Shown here one piece after another: positions 37,107-45,256 of a stretch of DNA of 64,000 nt (the first letter of the stretch is position 1; each line of letters opens with the position of its first letter). Source of the stretch: Synergistaceae bacterium (GTDB lineage: Bacteria > Synergistota > Synergistia > Synergistales > Aminithiophilaceae). The stretch covers positions 124,001-188,000 of the forward strand of contig JAESII010000007.1 of the NCBI GenBank assembly GCA_016756725.1. Reading direction: 5' to 3'. A program made the translations under genes and the position numbers. The notes under the pieces were generated by a model. That model had not been told where the DNA came from. It saw only the letters and a program-made list of their open reading frames with translations, and ran no database searches.

Positions 37107-38068
37107 TTCCGATCTGCCGAGGCCAGAATCTCCGCAAGACGCCCCAAGGCGACGTTGCCGCCGCTCAAGACGGCGACGATCTTCTTGCCTTTCAGAGGGA
37201 ACAGCCCGGAAAGAAGGGCCGCCACGGAAACGGCACCCGAAGGTTCGACGAGCACCTTGGCCCGCTCAAGGAGGAGCACCATCGCCTCGACGATGGCTTC
37301 CTCCTCCACGAGGAGCACGTCATCGACGAGGCGCCTCACCACGTCAAAGGTCTTCTCGCCGGGCATGGTGGTCCTCAGCCCGTCAGCCAGGGTCTCGATC
37401 CCCTCCAGGGCCGTCCTCTTGCCGGCCCGGAGGGAGAGGGCCATGGAGTTGCTCTGTTTCGGCTCGACGCCGTAGACGGCGATGGAGGGGCGGATCTCCT
37501 TGAGGGCCGTCGCCACGCCCGATATGAGTCCCCCTCCGCCGATGGGAACAAGGACGGCGTCGACGTCGGGAAGGATGTCGACGATCTCCAGGCCGATCGT
37601 CCCCTGGCCGGCCATGACGCGCTCGTCGTCATAGGGGTGGACGAAGGTCATGCCATCCCGGCGGACCAGATCGGCGGCCTTGTCGAGGCGCTCCGTCGAC
37701 GTGGTGCCGCAGGCGACCACCTCGGCTCCGTAACCCCTGATGGCGTCGACCTTGGCCTCGGAGGCGTCGACGGGAACGACGACGACGGCCCTGTAGCCCA
37801 AAAGGCCGGCCGCACAGGCCACGGCCTGACCGTGATTGCCCGAAGAGGCCGTCACCACCCCGCGCTCCCCTTCCTCCGCCGCCAGAGAGAGGAGGGCATT
37901 GAGGGCGCCACGAAACTTGAAGGCCCCCGTCTTCTGAAGATTCTCGGCCTTGAGGTAGACCTCGTTGCCGCAGAGACGGCCGATCGTAGATGACGATTCC
38001 AGCGGCGTTCTCAAGACGCGGGAAGCGATGCGGGCCCGGGCCTGGACGATCTGTGACAGCGTTAGCAC
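37097..38068 (-). CDS. threonine/serine dehydratase (catabolic type)
   Basis: A 323-residue fold-type II PLP enzyme that deaminates threonine to 2-oxobutyrate or serine to pyruvate. The PLP lysine is in KTGAFKFRGALNAL, followed by TASSGNHGQAVA and the phosphate loop PIGGGGLISGVA. There is no C-terminal ACT domain, so it is the short catabolic form rather than full biosynthetic IlvA. A GTG start at 38068 (VLTLSQIVQARARI) is placed best behind AGGGGG. It would feed the fermentation of amino acids. Confidence 0.92.
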   Translation of the reverse strand: MLTLSQIVQARARIASRVLRTPLESSSTIGRLCGNEVYLKAENLQKTGAFKFRGALNALLSLAAEEGERGVVTASSGNHGQAVACAAGLLGYRAVVVVPVDASEAKVDAIRGYGAEVVACGTTSTERLDKAADLVRRDGMTFVHPYDDERVMAGQGTIGLEIVDILPDVDAVLVPIGGGGLISGVATALKEIRPSIAVYGVEPKQSNSMALSLRAGKRTALEGIETLADGLRTTMPGEKTFDVVRRLVDDVLLVEEEAIVEAMVLLLERAKVLVEPSGAVSVAALLSGLFPLKGKKIVAVLSGGNVALGRLAEILASADRKRP

Positions 38069-38166
38069 CAACGACACCCCCTGAAATGAGACCGTTCTTT
38101 TTCCCATTATAGCCCACCCCCTGCCCCGTCGCAGACGGGGCGAAAGTCTAAGGAGCCTGATCAGCC

Positions 38167-39420
38167 GTGGATTCTTTTGACATCGTCATCATCGGCGCCG
38201 GACCGGCAGGCCTTTTCGCCGCCTGCCAGGCAGCACGCCTCCAAGCAAGGACGGTCCTTCTCGAGTCAGGCGACGAGGCCGGACGCAAGCTCCTCCTCAC
38301 CGGCAAGGGCCGGTGCAACTTCACCCAGGAAGGCCTTTCGGCCCAGAACCTCCAGGAGGCCTTCGGCCCCAAGGGACGCTTCCTCCACAGCGGCCTCGCC
38401 GCCTTCGGCCCCGAGGCGATCCGACGTTTCTTCGACGAACGGGGGCTTCCGTCCGTCGTGGAACGAGGTAAACGGGTCTTTCCCGCCCGGGGAGATGCCC
38501 GGTCCGTCCGGGACCTCCTCCTCTCGGAAGCCAGCAAAAGGGGCGTCCGCCTCCTCACCCGCTGCCCGGTGAGGGCTCTGGCAGCGGAAGGAGGCGCCAT
38601 CGTCGCCGCCGAGACGGACAGCGGCCCCGTCAGGGGAAAGGCCTTCATCGTCGCCACCGGCGGCTGCAGCTACCCTCGGACGGGCTCCACCGGCGACGGC
38701 TTCCGTTGGGCAAGGGATCTTGCCATTGACGTCGTCCCGCCTCGCCCTTCCATCGTCCCCATCAGGACGGCCGAACCGTGGAGCCATGGCCTGAACGGCC
38801 AGATCCTGAAAAACGTGGGCCTGACCCTTGTCCGAAACGGCCGCCGCCTGGAGGACCGTTTCGGCGAAATGCAGTTCACCCCCTTCGGGGTCAGCGGTCC
38901 CATCGCCATGGACCTCTCCCGGGCCGTCGGCACGGCCCTGGAAAAAGGCGGCACCGTCAGGCTCGCCATCGACCTCAAGCCCGCCCTGAACGCCGAAAAA
39001 CTGGAGGCCCGGATTCAGAGAGACCTGGACAAGCTCCGGAGGCGGCCTGTCGGGGCCCTTCTGGCAGGCCTTCTCCCCCGGGCCCTCATCTCTCCCGTGG
39101 CCCAGGAGGCGGGACTGGAAAAGGAAAAACCTCTCCAGGGCTTCACCCGAGAGGAACGGAAAAACCTCGTCGCCACCCTCAAGGAACTCCCGCTGACGCC
39201 GACAGGACTCCTCGGCTTCGACTGGGCTCTCGTCACGGCAGGAGGCGTCTCCCTCAAGGCCCTCGATCCCAGGACCCTGAGAGCCAAAGCCTGGCGCAAC
39301 CTCCACTTCGCCGGAGAGGTGATCGACCTCGACGGGCCCACCGGGGGCTACAACCTTCAGATCTGCTGGAGCACGGCCTACCTGGCCGGCCTGGCTGCAG
39401 CCCGTTCCGCCAGAGGCTGA
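38167..39420 (+). CDS. NAD(P)/FAD-dependent oxidoreductase, BaiN/YhiN (HI0933) family
   Basis: A 417-residue flavoprotein. FAD binding is shown by FDIVIIGAGPAGLFAACQAA, the family motif GRKLLLTGKGRCNFT, ATGGCSYPRTGSTGDG and the C-terminal FAGEVIDLDGPTGGYNLQICWSTA. The insertion domain sits in the middle. Members include the putative bile-acid reductase BaiN, but most are uncharacterised. A GTG start follows AAGGAG with a long spacer. Its neighbour is an unrelated PLP decarboxylase. Confidence 0.9.
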   Translation: MDSFDIVIIGAGPAGLFAACQAARLQARTVLLESGDEAGRKLLLTGKGRCNFTQEGLSAQNLQEAFGPKGRFLHSGLAAFGPEAIRRFFDERGLPSVVERGKRVFPARGDARSVRDLLLSEASKRGVRLLTRCPVRALAAEGGAIVAAETDSGPVRGKAFIVATGGCSYPRTGSTGDGFRWARDLAIDVVPPRPSIVPIRTAEPWSHGLNGQILKNVGLTLVRNGRRLEDRFGEMQFTPFGVSGPIAMDLSRAVGTALEKGGTVRLAIDLKPALNAEKLEARIQRDLDKLRRRPVGALLAGLLPRALISPVAQEAGLEKEKPLQGFTREERKNLVATLKELPLTPTGLLGFDWALVTAGGVSLKALDPRTLRAKAWRNLHFAGEVIDLDGPTGGYNLQICWSTAYLAGLAAARSARG

Positions 39421-39527
39421 AAAGGCACATCAGATTATCGTCGGAAAATTCTCCGCCAGCCTCTTGATCACGACGGGACTAGCTCCTACACTGAGGGCCG
39501 AATTCACCATGATCGGGAGGGAATGGC

Positions 39528-40709
39528 GTGGAAGAGGAAAGCTGCTACACCTTTGACTTCGACCGCCACATGGATCCGGAGAGATTTGAGAGGATCAAGG
39601 CCTTTGCTGCCGACAAGGAGACCCCCTTCGTCGTCATCGACCTGGAAAGGATCGGCGATAAGTACGACGAGCTACGCCGTCTCCTCCCCTACGCCAAAGT
39701 CTATTACGCCGTCAAGGCGAACCCCGACGACGAGATCCTCAAGATGCTCATCGCCCGGGGCTGCCACTTCGACATCGCCTCCGTCTTCGAGCTGGACCAG
39801 ATGCTCCGCCTCGGAGCCAGGCCGGACGACCTGAGCTACGGCAACACGATCAAGAAGGCCCGCCACATCGCCTACGCCTACGAAAAGGGAGTCCGCCTCT
39901 TTTCGACGGACTCCGAAGAGGACGTGCGCAAACTCGCCGCCAACGCCCCGGGTTCGAAGGTCTTCTTCCGTCTCCTCACCGACGGCAGCGGCGCTGACTG
40001 GCCCCTGTCGCGCAAATTCGGGGCCCATCCCGACACGATCTACCGTCTCATCCTCCTCGCCGCCGAGCTGGGCCTCGACCCTTACGGCGTCTCCTTCCAC
40101 GTCGGCTCCCAGCAGCGCGACATCGGCCAGTGGGACAACGCCATCGCCACCTGCCGCTATCTCTTCGACTCCGTCGCCCAGGAAGGCGTCCATCTGCGCA
40201 TGATCAACCTCGGTGGCGGTTTCCCCGCCAACTACGTCTCTCCCACCCACGACATCGAACTCTACAGCCAGGAGATCACCCGCTTCCTCGAAGAGGACTT
40301 CGGCGACCAGGCCCCGGAGATCCTCATCGAGCCAGGCCGCTCCCTCGTCGGCGACGCCGGCGTCCTCGTCAGTGAAGTCGTTCTGGTCTCGAAGAAGTCG
40401 GAGTTCAACCAGTACAGCTGGGTCTACCTCGACGTGGGCAAGTTCGGCGGCCTCATCGAGACCATCGACGAGGCCATCAAGTATCCCATCTTCGTCGACG
40501 CCGGAGGAGCGCCGAAGGAGGCCATTCTGGCCGGCCCCACCTGTGACAGCATGGACATCCTCTATGAGGACACCAAATACGAGGTCCCCGGCGACATCAC
40601 CGAAGGCGATCGGGTCTACATCTTCACCACCGGCGCCTACACGACGAGCTACAGCTCCGTCAACTTCAACGGCTTCCCGCCCCTGAAGGCCTACATCTTC
40701 CGGGGCTAG
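39528..40709 (+). CDS. type III PLP-dependent ornithine/lysine/DAP-like decarboxylase
   Basis: A 393-residue alanine-racemase-fold decarboxylase. The PLP lysine is K63 in KVYYAVKANPDDE. Other motifs are SFHVGSQQRD, NLGGGFPANY, EPGRSLVGDAG and the catalytic cysteine region GPTCDSMDILYED. This set and length match ornithine/lysine decarboxylases such as the Selenomonas type; which amino acid is used is uncertain. The GTG at 39528 follows GGGAGGG. It should make a polyamine precursor. Confidence 0.92.
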   Translation: MEEESCYTFDFDRHMDPERFERIKAFAADKETPFVVIDLERIGDKYDELRRLLPYAKVYYAVKANPDDEILKMLIARGCHFDIASVFELDQMLRLGARPDDLSYGNTIKKARHIAYAYEKGVRLFSTDSEEDVRKLAANAPGSKVFFRLLTDGSGADWPLSRKFGAHPDTIYRLILLAAELGLDPYGVSFHVGSQQRDIGQWDNAIATCRYLFDSVAQEGVHLRMINLGGGFPANYVSPTHDIELYSQEITRFLEEDFGDQAPEILIEPGRSLVGDAGVLVSEVVLVSKKSEFNQYSWVYLDVGKFGGLIETIDEAIKYPIFVDAGGAPKEAILAGPTCDSMDILYEDTKYEVPGDITEGDRVYIFTTGAYTTSYSSVNFNGFPPLKAYIFRG

Positions 40710-40724
40710 CGGCAGACGGACAAG

Positions 40725-40759
40725 ACAGGAGGGGCCTCCCGCAAGGAGGCCCCTCCTGT
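40725..40759. terminator. bidirectional hairpin terminator
   Basis: Perfect 15-base arms and a five-base loop between the decarboxylase gene and the convergent Mrp operon. Confidence 0.75.
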
Positions 40760-40766
40760 TCTGGCG

Positions 40767-41411
40767 TCAGAAGACCCAATGGTGGTGGAGGAAACGTAAC
40801 GCGACGATCCACGCCCCCAGGGCCACCTTGACGGAGACGGAAAGATTCAACGGCAGCAAAAGGCCTCCGGAAAAAAGCCGCCCCCTCTCGCCCGGGGGGA
40901 GGGAAAAACCGAGCAGCGAGGTCCAGGCCAGACAGAGGAAGAGGATCAGAAGCCCCTTCTCCAGGGAAAGAAGATATTCTTCGTCAAGCCCCTTGAGGGC
41001 GGGCAAAGGTCCCATCTGAAGCAGAACGGCCCCCGTCGCCAGAGAGACGCCGGCGGCAAAGCCCCCTCCCGGGGCCAGATGTCCCGTCAGGGCCTGGGCG
41101 GCGCCGATGAGGAGAGCCACGAAAGCCCCGCCTCGGACCATGAAAAGCAACGCCGGATCGTCAGGCAGGTTGCCCATTCCCTCGTCCCGGGCCAGGTGGA
41201 CGGTGACGCCCAGAACGGCCACGGAGAAGACGAGGACTTCAAATAGGGTGTCGTAGAGGCGGACGCCGAGGTAGACGACGGTGACGGCATTGGCCACGTT
41301 CCCCCGCTCGGCCAGCAGCGTCACCGTATCGTCGGCGAGACGGAAGGCTCCCCCCTCAAGGCCGACGAGGAGAAAGAGCCCCACCGCCGCGGCCAGATAG
41401 AGGCGCCTCAT
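40767..41411 (-). CDS. Mrp-type antiporter subunit B (MbhE-MnhB fusion-like)
   Basis: A 214-residue membrane protein with about six segments. Its first 70 residues match the MbhE/MrpA-terminal domain (NAVTVVYLGVRLYDTLFEVLV). The rest matches MnhB (FMVRGGAFVALLIGAAQALTGHLAPGGGFAAG). It is the last of seven overlapping genes and completes the module normally carried by the end of MrpA plus MrpB. Confidence 0.88.
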   Translation of the reverse strand: MRRLYLAAAVGLFLLVGLEGGAFRLADDTVTLLAERGNVANAVTVVYLGVRLYDTLFEVLVFSVAVLGVTVHLARDEGMGNLPDDPALLFMVRGGAFVALLIGAAQALTGHLAPGGGFAAGVSLATGAVLLQMGPLPALKGLDEEYLLSLEKGLLILFLCLAWTSLLGFSLPPGERGRLFSGGLLLPLNLSVSVKVALGAWIVALRFLHHHWVF

Positions 41412-41941
41412 GACGGACTCCTTTCAAGATGGGCCTCGAGAAGGGCCAGCAGGTCCTCGGCCTCCTCGGGCAGAACGAGGCGGACCGGCGGAGCCCCTTC
41501 CCTGGTGGGGAAATGACGGCTCCCGGGAAAGACGCCGTCGGCGAGGGCCATATCGATGAGGGACTCGGCAAGGGCCTCCTCAAGGTCTTCTCGGCGCTCG
41601 AAAGAGACCCCCCGGAAGCGGAGCCTCTCGCGGCGGAAAAAGTCTTCCACCAGTCGTCCCGCCTCGCCGTGAAGGGATTCTTCGCTGAGGTAGCCCACCC
41701 GCACCTCGCGGGAGCGGTTGAAAACGACGATATAAAGGAGCGTCACCAGGAGCGCTCCCATAAGGACCTCGACAAGGGCCACGTCAGGAGCCCCCATGAG
41801 GGCATAGATCAGGGCTGCGGCAAGACCGAAGAGCCCTCTGGCGACGACGGCGTGAAGGAAGTTCTCCTCGCGAACGACGAAAAGGGCCGTCAGGGGCAGG
41901 AGAAGGGTCAGGGCCGGCAGAAGCAGATCCTCGATGTTCAT
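41408..41941 (-). CDS. MbhD/DUF4040-like Mrp subunit with a soluble extension
   Basis: A 177-residue protein. The first about 75 residues are three membrane helices with the DUF4040/MbhD signature YALMGAPDVALVEVLMGALL, corresponding to the C-terminal part of MrpA. The remaining about 100 residues are soluble and charged (GRLVEDFFRRERLRFRGVSF...), longer than typical MbhD. It overlaps both neighbours by ATGA. The ATG at 41941 excludes the false upstream part of the track ORF. Confidence 0.85.
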   Translation of the reverse strand: MNIEDLLLPALTLLLPLTALFVVREENFLHAVVARGLFGLAAALIYALMGAPDVALVEVLMGALLVTLLYIVVFNRSREVRVGYLSEESLHGEAGRLVEDFFRRERLRFRGVSFERREDLEEALAESLIDMALADGVFPGSRHFPTREGAPPVRLVLPEEAEDLLALLEAHLERSPS

Positions 41942-42213
41942 CGCTCCGCCTCCCCTCCCGTGGCGCCCCAGCCGACAAGATAGGTCGTCAGAGGCCCCCA
42001 GGCCAAAAGGGCCAGGGCTCCGAGCAGAAGCTGAAGCCACCTCTCGGGATGACGGAAGGCCAGCCCCGCCAGAAGGAGCAGCCCCCCCAGCGTGTCGGCG
42101 ATGCCCAGGTAGTGAAGCCGGGCCAGAGGCTCCTTTCGTGCGAGGCCCCGCCAGGTGCCGCCGACGAGGAAGAACCAGGCCAGCAGGGTCAGGACCGTCC
42201 CGACGGCACCCAT
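41938..42213 (-). CDS. mrpG: Mrp-type antiporter subunit G
   Basis: A 91-residue protein with three membrane helices and the MnhG pattern (MGAVGTVLTLLAWFFLVGG, LARLHYLGIADTLGGLLLL). Its start overlaps the subunit F stop by one base. It is a structural subunit of the antiporter complex. Confidence 0.87.
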   Translation of the reverse strand: MGAVGTVLTLLAWFFLVGGTWRGLARKEPLARLHYLGIADTLGGLLLLAGLAFRHPERWLQLLLGALALLAWGPLTTYLVGWGATGGEAER

Positions 42214-42473
42214 CAGCTGTGCCCCCGGGCGAGAAAGAGGCCGAGAATGAGGACCGAGACGGAACCGATGAGCAGCGTCAGAACCGCCACGGAAGCCATC
42301 GTCGGCGCCTGGAGCCAGCAGGACCAGACGAGAAGGAGCAAGGCCCCTTTCTGGGAGAAGGACGAAAAGAGGGCCAGCCGCGACCAGATCCCCCCGGAGC
42401 GGGCGAAAGCCAGCCCCGTCGCCGCCAGAAGGCACCAGAGGAGAAGAGCCGTCAGGGGATTGAGGAGAGTCAT
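42213..42473 (-). CDS. mrpF: Mrp-type antiporter subunit F
   Basis: An 86-residue, three-helix protein in the MnhF position between E and G. Its ATG overlaps the subunit E stop by four bases. Assignment depends on size, topology and context, since the sequence is divergent. Confidence 0.78.
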   Translation of the reverse strand: MTLLNPLTALLLWCLLAATGLAFARSGGIWSRLALFSSFSQKGALLLLVWSCWLQAPTMASVAVLTLLIGSVSVLILGLFLARGHS

Positions 42474-42850
42474 CGTTCCACCTCCAGGCCATGAATGAGG
42501 AGCCGCCCCTCTCCGTCTCGCCCGAGGGCCACGGCGTCGGGCGTGAGGGTGATCAGGTAGATCCGCTCCAGAACGAACGGTGCCGGCTCGTCCCAGAGAT
42601 CCTCGGCGGAAAGAGTCTCGACCGTCCTGCCATTAAGGATGAGCGACCATCCCTGGCCATAGGCCCTGGGAAGAAGCGCCGCCAGGCGCCAGAGGAAGCG
42701 GCCGAAGGCTCGGTGAGAGGACTGCCGCCCCAGAAGAAGAGCCAGCCCCCAGGCGAGAAAGAAACCGGCCGTCAGGGTCAGAGGGTTAGTCCCGGCAAAG
42801 ACCCACCAGCAGAGGAGGGCCGCGAGAAGCCAGAAGGTCAGGGCAACCAC
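42470..42850 (-). CDS. mrpE: Mrp-type antiporter subunit E
   Basis: A 126-residue protein: two N-terminal membrane helices, then a soluble tail (LLPRAYGQGWSLILNGRTVET), as in MnhE but about 30 residues shorter than common forms. The track start at 43186 is inside subunit D in another frame; GTG at 42850 is the likely start and overlaps the D stop. Confidence 0.8.
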   Translation of the reverse strand: MVALTFWLLAALLCWWVFAGTNPLTLTAGFFLAWGLALLLGRQSSHRAFGRFLWRLAALLPRAYGQGWSLILNGRTVETLSAEDLWDEPAPFVLERIYLITLTPDAVALGRDGEGRLLIHGLEVER

Positions 42851-44262
42851 CTCCAGACGAGGAGAAGCACCTGGGCGAAAAGGACGGAAAGTCCCAGCAG
42901 ATTCTCCAGGTTCTCCAGAGCCCAAGGCCCTCCCTTGCCCTCTCCGGGCAAAGGCAGGAGGAAGGCCACGGTGAGGCCCAGAAGAAGCGTCACGACGGCC
43001 GGAATGACGCTGTGCGACGGCGTCCACCCCAGGAAGTGCCCCATCATGACCAGGGAGAGGGAAAGAAGAAGGGGAAAAAGCCACTTCTGCCATCCGCCCT
43101 GACGGATCAGCCGCGGCCGGCCCAGGAGAGGACGGAGAAGGTAGATCGGCGTCAACAGGGCGAGGATCTTGAAAAGCCCCCCCCAAGGGGGGCTCATGGC
43201 CTCGCCCAGAGATTCCTTCAGCCCCGGAGCGCCCAGGAAAGGGGCGCCCGAAAGGGCCAGCGACGCTCCGAGAAGGGAGAGGAGGAGAGGCCAGGGAAGA
43301 CCCTTGCGGGCCATGAAAGTGACCGAACGATGAGGCATGCGGCCCGCCGTGAGAAAGAGCCAGCCCTTGCAGAGACCGTGATAGAGGGCATACTGAGCCC
43401 CCAGGGCCGGCACGACGAGGATGAGGCCGACCTGGGCCAGCGTGCTGCTGGCCAGGAGTCTCTTGTAGTCGTCCTCTTTCAGCGCCAGCAGGGAACCGGC
43501 GACGAAGGAGAGAAGGGCCAGGGCCGTCAAAGGCCCGAGCAGCCGGGGTTCAACGGAGGCGAAACGAAGCAGAGGCGCCAGGCCTGTGGTGACGACGACG
43601 GCCGAAAGAAGGGCCGAAACGGGCGCCGCCGCCCCGCCGTGAGCTTCGGGCAGCCAGAGGCCCAGGACAAAGAGCCCCCCCTTGACGGCCAGACCGGAGG
43701 CCATGAGAAGCAGGGCCAGAGGCGGGAGATCGGCCAAGCCGGCCATGGAGAAACTCCCCGTCGCGCCGAAGGCCTCGAGACAGCCCAGGAGGTAGAGGAT
43801 CATCCCCACATGGCCCGTCATGAGATACTTGACGGCCGCCCAGGTCCGCCTCAGGCCGCCTCCCCACCGGATGAGGAGAAAGCCCAGAAGGGTCACCAGC
43901 TCGATGGCGACATAGACGTTGAAGAAATCATAGCTCACGAAGGCCGCGTTGCAGGCACCCAGAAGGAGCAGGACCAGCCCCTGGAAGGGGGGGCGCTCCC
44001 GTTCTTCCGGGGCCACGGCCGTGACGACCAGTCCTGCCAGGAGAACGAAGAGGGCACTCTGATCGTCGATGAAAAGATGGACTCCGAAAGGCCCAGAGAG
44101 GACGAGGTCCGAGGGAGGAAAGGAAAAGGCGAGGCGATGCAGGGCACCGACCGTAACGGCAACTCCCGTGCCGCCCTCGGCGAGGCGGCCGCCGCGGCCG
44201 AGGGCGAGGACAGCAAGTCCGGCCAGGAAAGGAAGAAAAACGGCCAGGGACAGAAAGGTCAC
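42838..44262 (-). CDS. mrpD: Mrp-type antiporter subunit D (NuoN/M-like)
   Basis: A 474-residue, fourteen-helix ion-pumping subunit related to complex I NuoM/N. Signature regions are FNVYVAIELVTLLGFLLI (helix with key glutamate), SGLAVKGGLFVLGLWLPEAHGGAAAPVSALLS and KRLLASSTLAQVGLI. It is the only large antiporter-like subunit in this operon. The GTG at 44262 overlaps the subunit C stop as GTGA; the track's N-terminus is out-of-frame sequence. Confidence 0.92.
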   Translation of the reverse strand: MTFLSLAVFLPFLAGLAVLALGRGGRLAEGGTGVAVTVGALHRLAFSFPPSDLVLSGPFGVHLFIDDQSALFVLLAGLVVTAVAPEERERPPFQGLVLLLLGACNAAFVSYDFFNVYVAIELVTLLGFLLIRWGGGLRRTWAAVKYLMTGHVGMILYLLGCLEAFGATGSFSMAGLADLPPLALLLMASGLAVKGGLFVLGLWLPEAHGGAAAPVSALLSAVVVTTGLAPLLRFASVEPRLLGPLTALALLSFVAGSLLALKEDDYKRLLASSTLAQVGLILVVPALGAQYALYHGLCKGWLFLTAGRMPHRSVTFMARKGLPWPLLLSLLGASLALSGAPFLGAPGLKESLGEAMSPPWGGLFKILALLTPIYLLRPLLGRPRLIRQGGWQKWLFPLLLSLSLVMMGHFLGWTPSHSVIPAVVTLLLGLTVAFLLPLPGEGKGGPWALENLENLLGLSVLFAQVLLLVWRWLP

Positions 44263-44594
44263 CGGCGGCTTCTCCTTTCGATGCAGGAGGCGTCCAGGGT
44301 GGTGCAGCTCCTGGAGATATCCATGACGTAGACGATGAGCAGGGCCAGGGTGGCGAAGCCGATGACGATGGCCGTCAGGATCGCCGCCTGGGGGATGGGA
44401 TCGGCGTAGGCTCCGGCCCCGTCGCCCAGAAGGGGAGCCCTCGGTCCGGCCCGGTAGCCGGCATGGACGAAGAGGGAGATGACGCCCGTGTTCATCACGT
44501 CCATGGCCAGCACCTTGGAGAGCACGTTCCGTCGCCCCACGAGGCCGACGAGTCCGATGAGAACGACGGAAAGCAGGATCCAGCGCAAAACCAT
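44259..44594 (-). CDS. mrpC: Mrp-type antiporter subunit C (NuoK-like)
   Basis: A 111-residue, three-helix NuoK/MrpC homologue with RNVLSKVLAMDVMNTGVISLF and DPIPQAAILTAIVIGFATLAL. It is the first gene of the operon, with AAGGAGGTGA before the ATG. The FadL pseudogene lies just upstream. Confidence 0.92.
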   Translation of the reverse strand: MVLRWILLSVVLIGLVGLVGRRNVLSKVLAMDVMNTGVISLFVHAGYRAGPRAPLLGDGAGAYADPIPQAAILTAIVIGFATLALLIVYVMDISRSCTTLDASCIERRSRR

Positions 44595-44629
44595 GCAATC
44601 ACCTCCTTAGAAACCTTTCCGCCAACAGT

Positions 44630-45216
44630 TCAGAAGCGGTAGGACAGGGTGAAGGCAACGAGATCGGAGTCGCCGCTGCGGAAGCCGACGTCGCCCAGGA
44701 TGCCCTCGTCGGGCCGGGCCACTGCGGAGGGGAACGCCGCCGGCGGAGAGCTCCGAATGGCCCTCGACAGTCACGGGGAGAGACTCTGGATATTGGCGTA
44801 GGTGCTGTTGAGACGGCCAAACCAGTCTTCGTTGAAATCGGAACCGAGGCCGAAGCGGGTGAAAAGACCGACACCGTACCAGAAACGGTCGTTCACCTGA
44901 CGGGTGTCGTAAAGGTGGGAGGAATCCAGAGGTGCTCCTCGGCCCACTGGAAAAAGCCGTCGCCAAAGCGAAGAATCTCCGTCTGGGGCATGATGAAGGT
45001 CATGCCTGTGGCGAGGTGGATTCCCTCGAGCTGGGTGATTCCCGCCGGGTTGTAGGCCAGGGCGGAAGGATCGTCAGCCCGCGCCAGAGGGGCTCCGGCC
45101 AGGGCGTTGCTCCTGGCGCTGTACTCGGAAAGAGCGAAACCGGCCGCAAAAAGGGGGCCGGCAAAGACGAAAAGGAGAGCTCCACCGGCGAGCAGAGCGT
45201 TGCGGAAGGACTTCAA
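44630..45216 (-). pseudogene. decayed OmpP1/FadL-type outer-membrane protein
   Basis: Residues 1-107 give a signal peptide (NALLAGGALLFVFAGPLFA) and the FadL start (GFALSEYSARSNALAGA...DPSALAYNPAGITQLEG). At PPTF the frame is lost; restoring one T continues as DRFWYGVGLFTRFGLGSDFN up to a stop after IQSLSP. A further frame ends with DSDLVAFTLSYRF, the typical terminal beta-strand. The whole is about 590 bases instead of about 1200, so the middle is deleted. It shows that the lineage has, or had, an outer membrane. Confidence 0.85.
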
Positions 45217-45256
45217 GGGAAAACCTCCTCAGCCGTCGTCAGATGGGGGGCGTTGA

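Noticed and set aside
43012-44331. 439-aa plus-strand ORF over the Mrp genes
   Set aside because: Antisense to mrpD; Arg/Glu/Gly-rich shadow translation.
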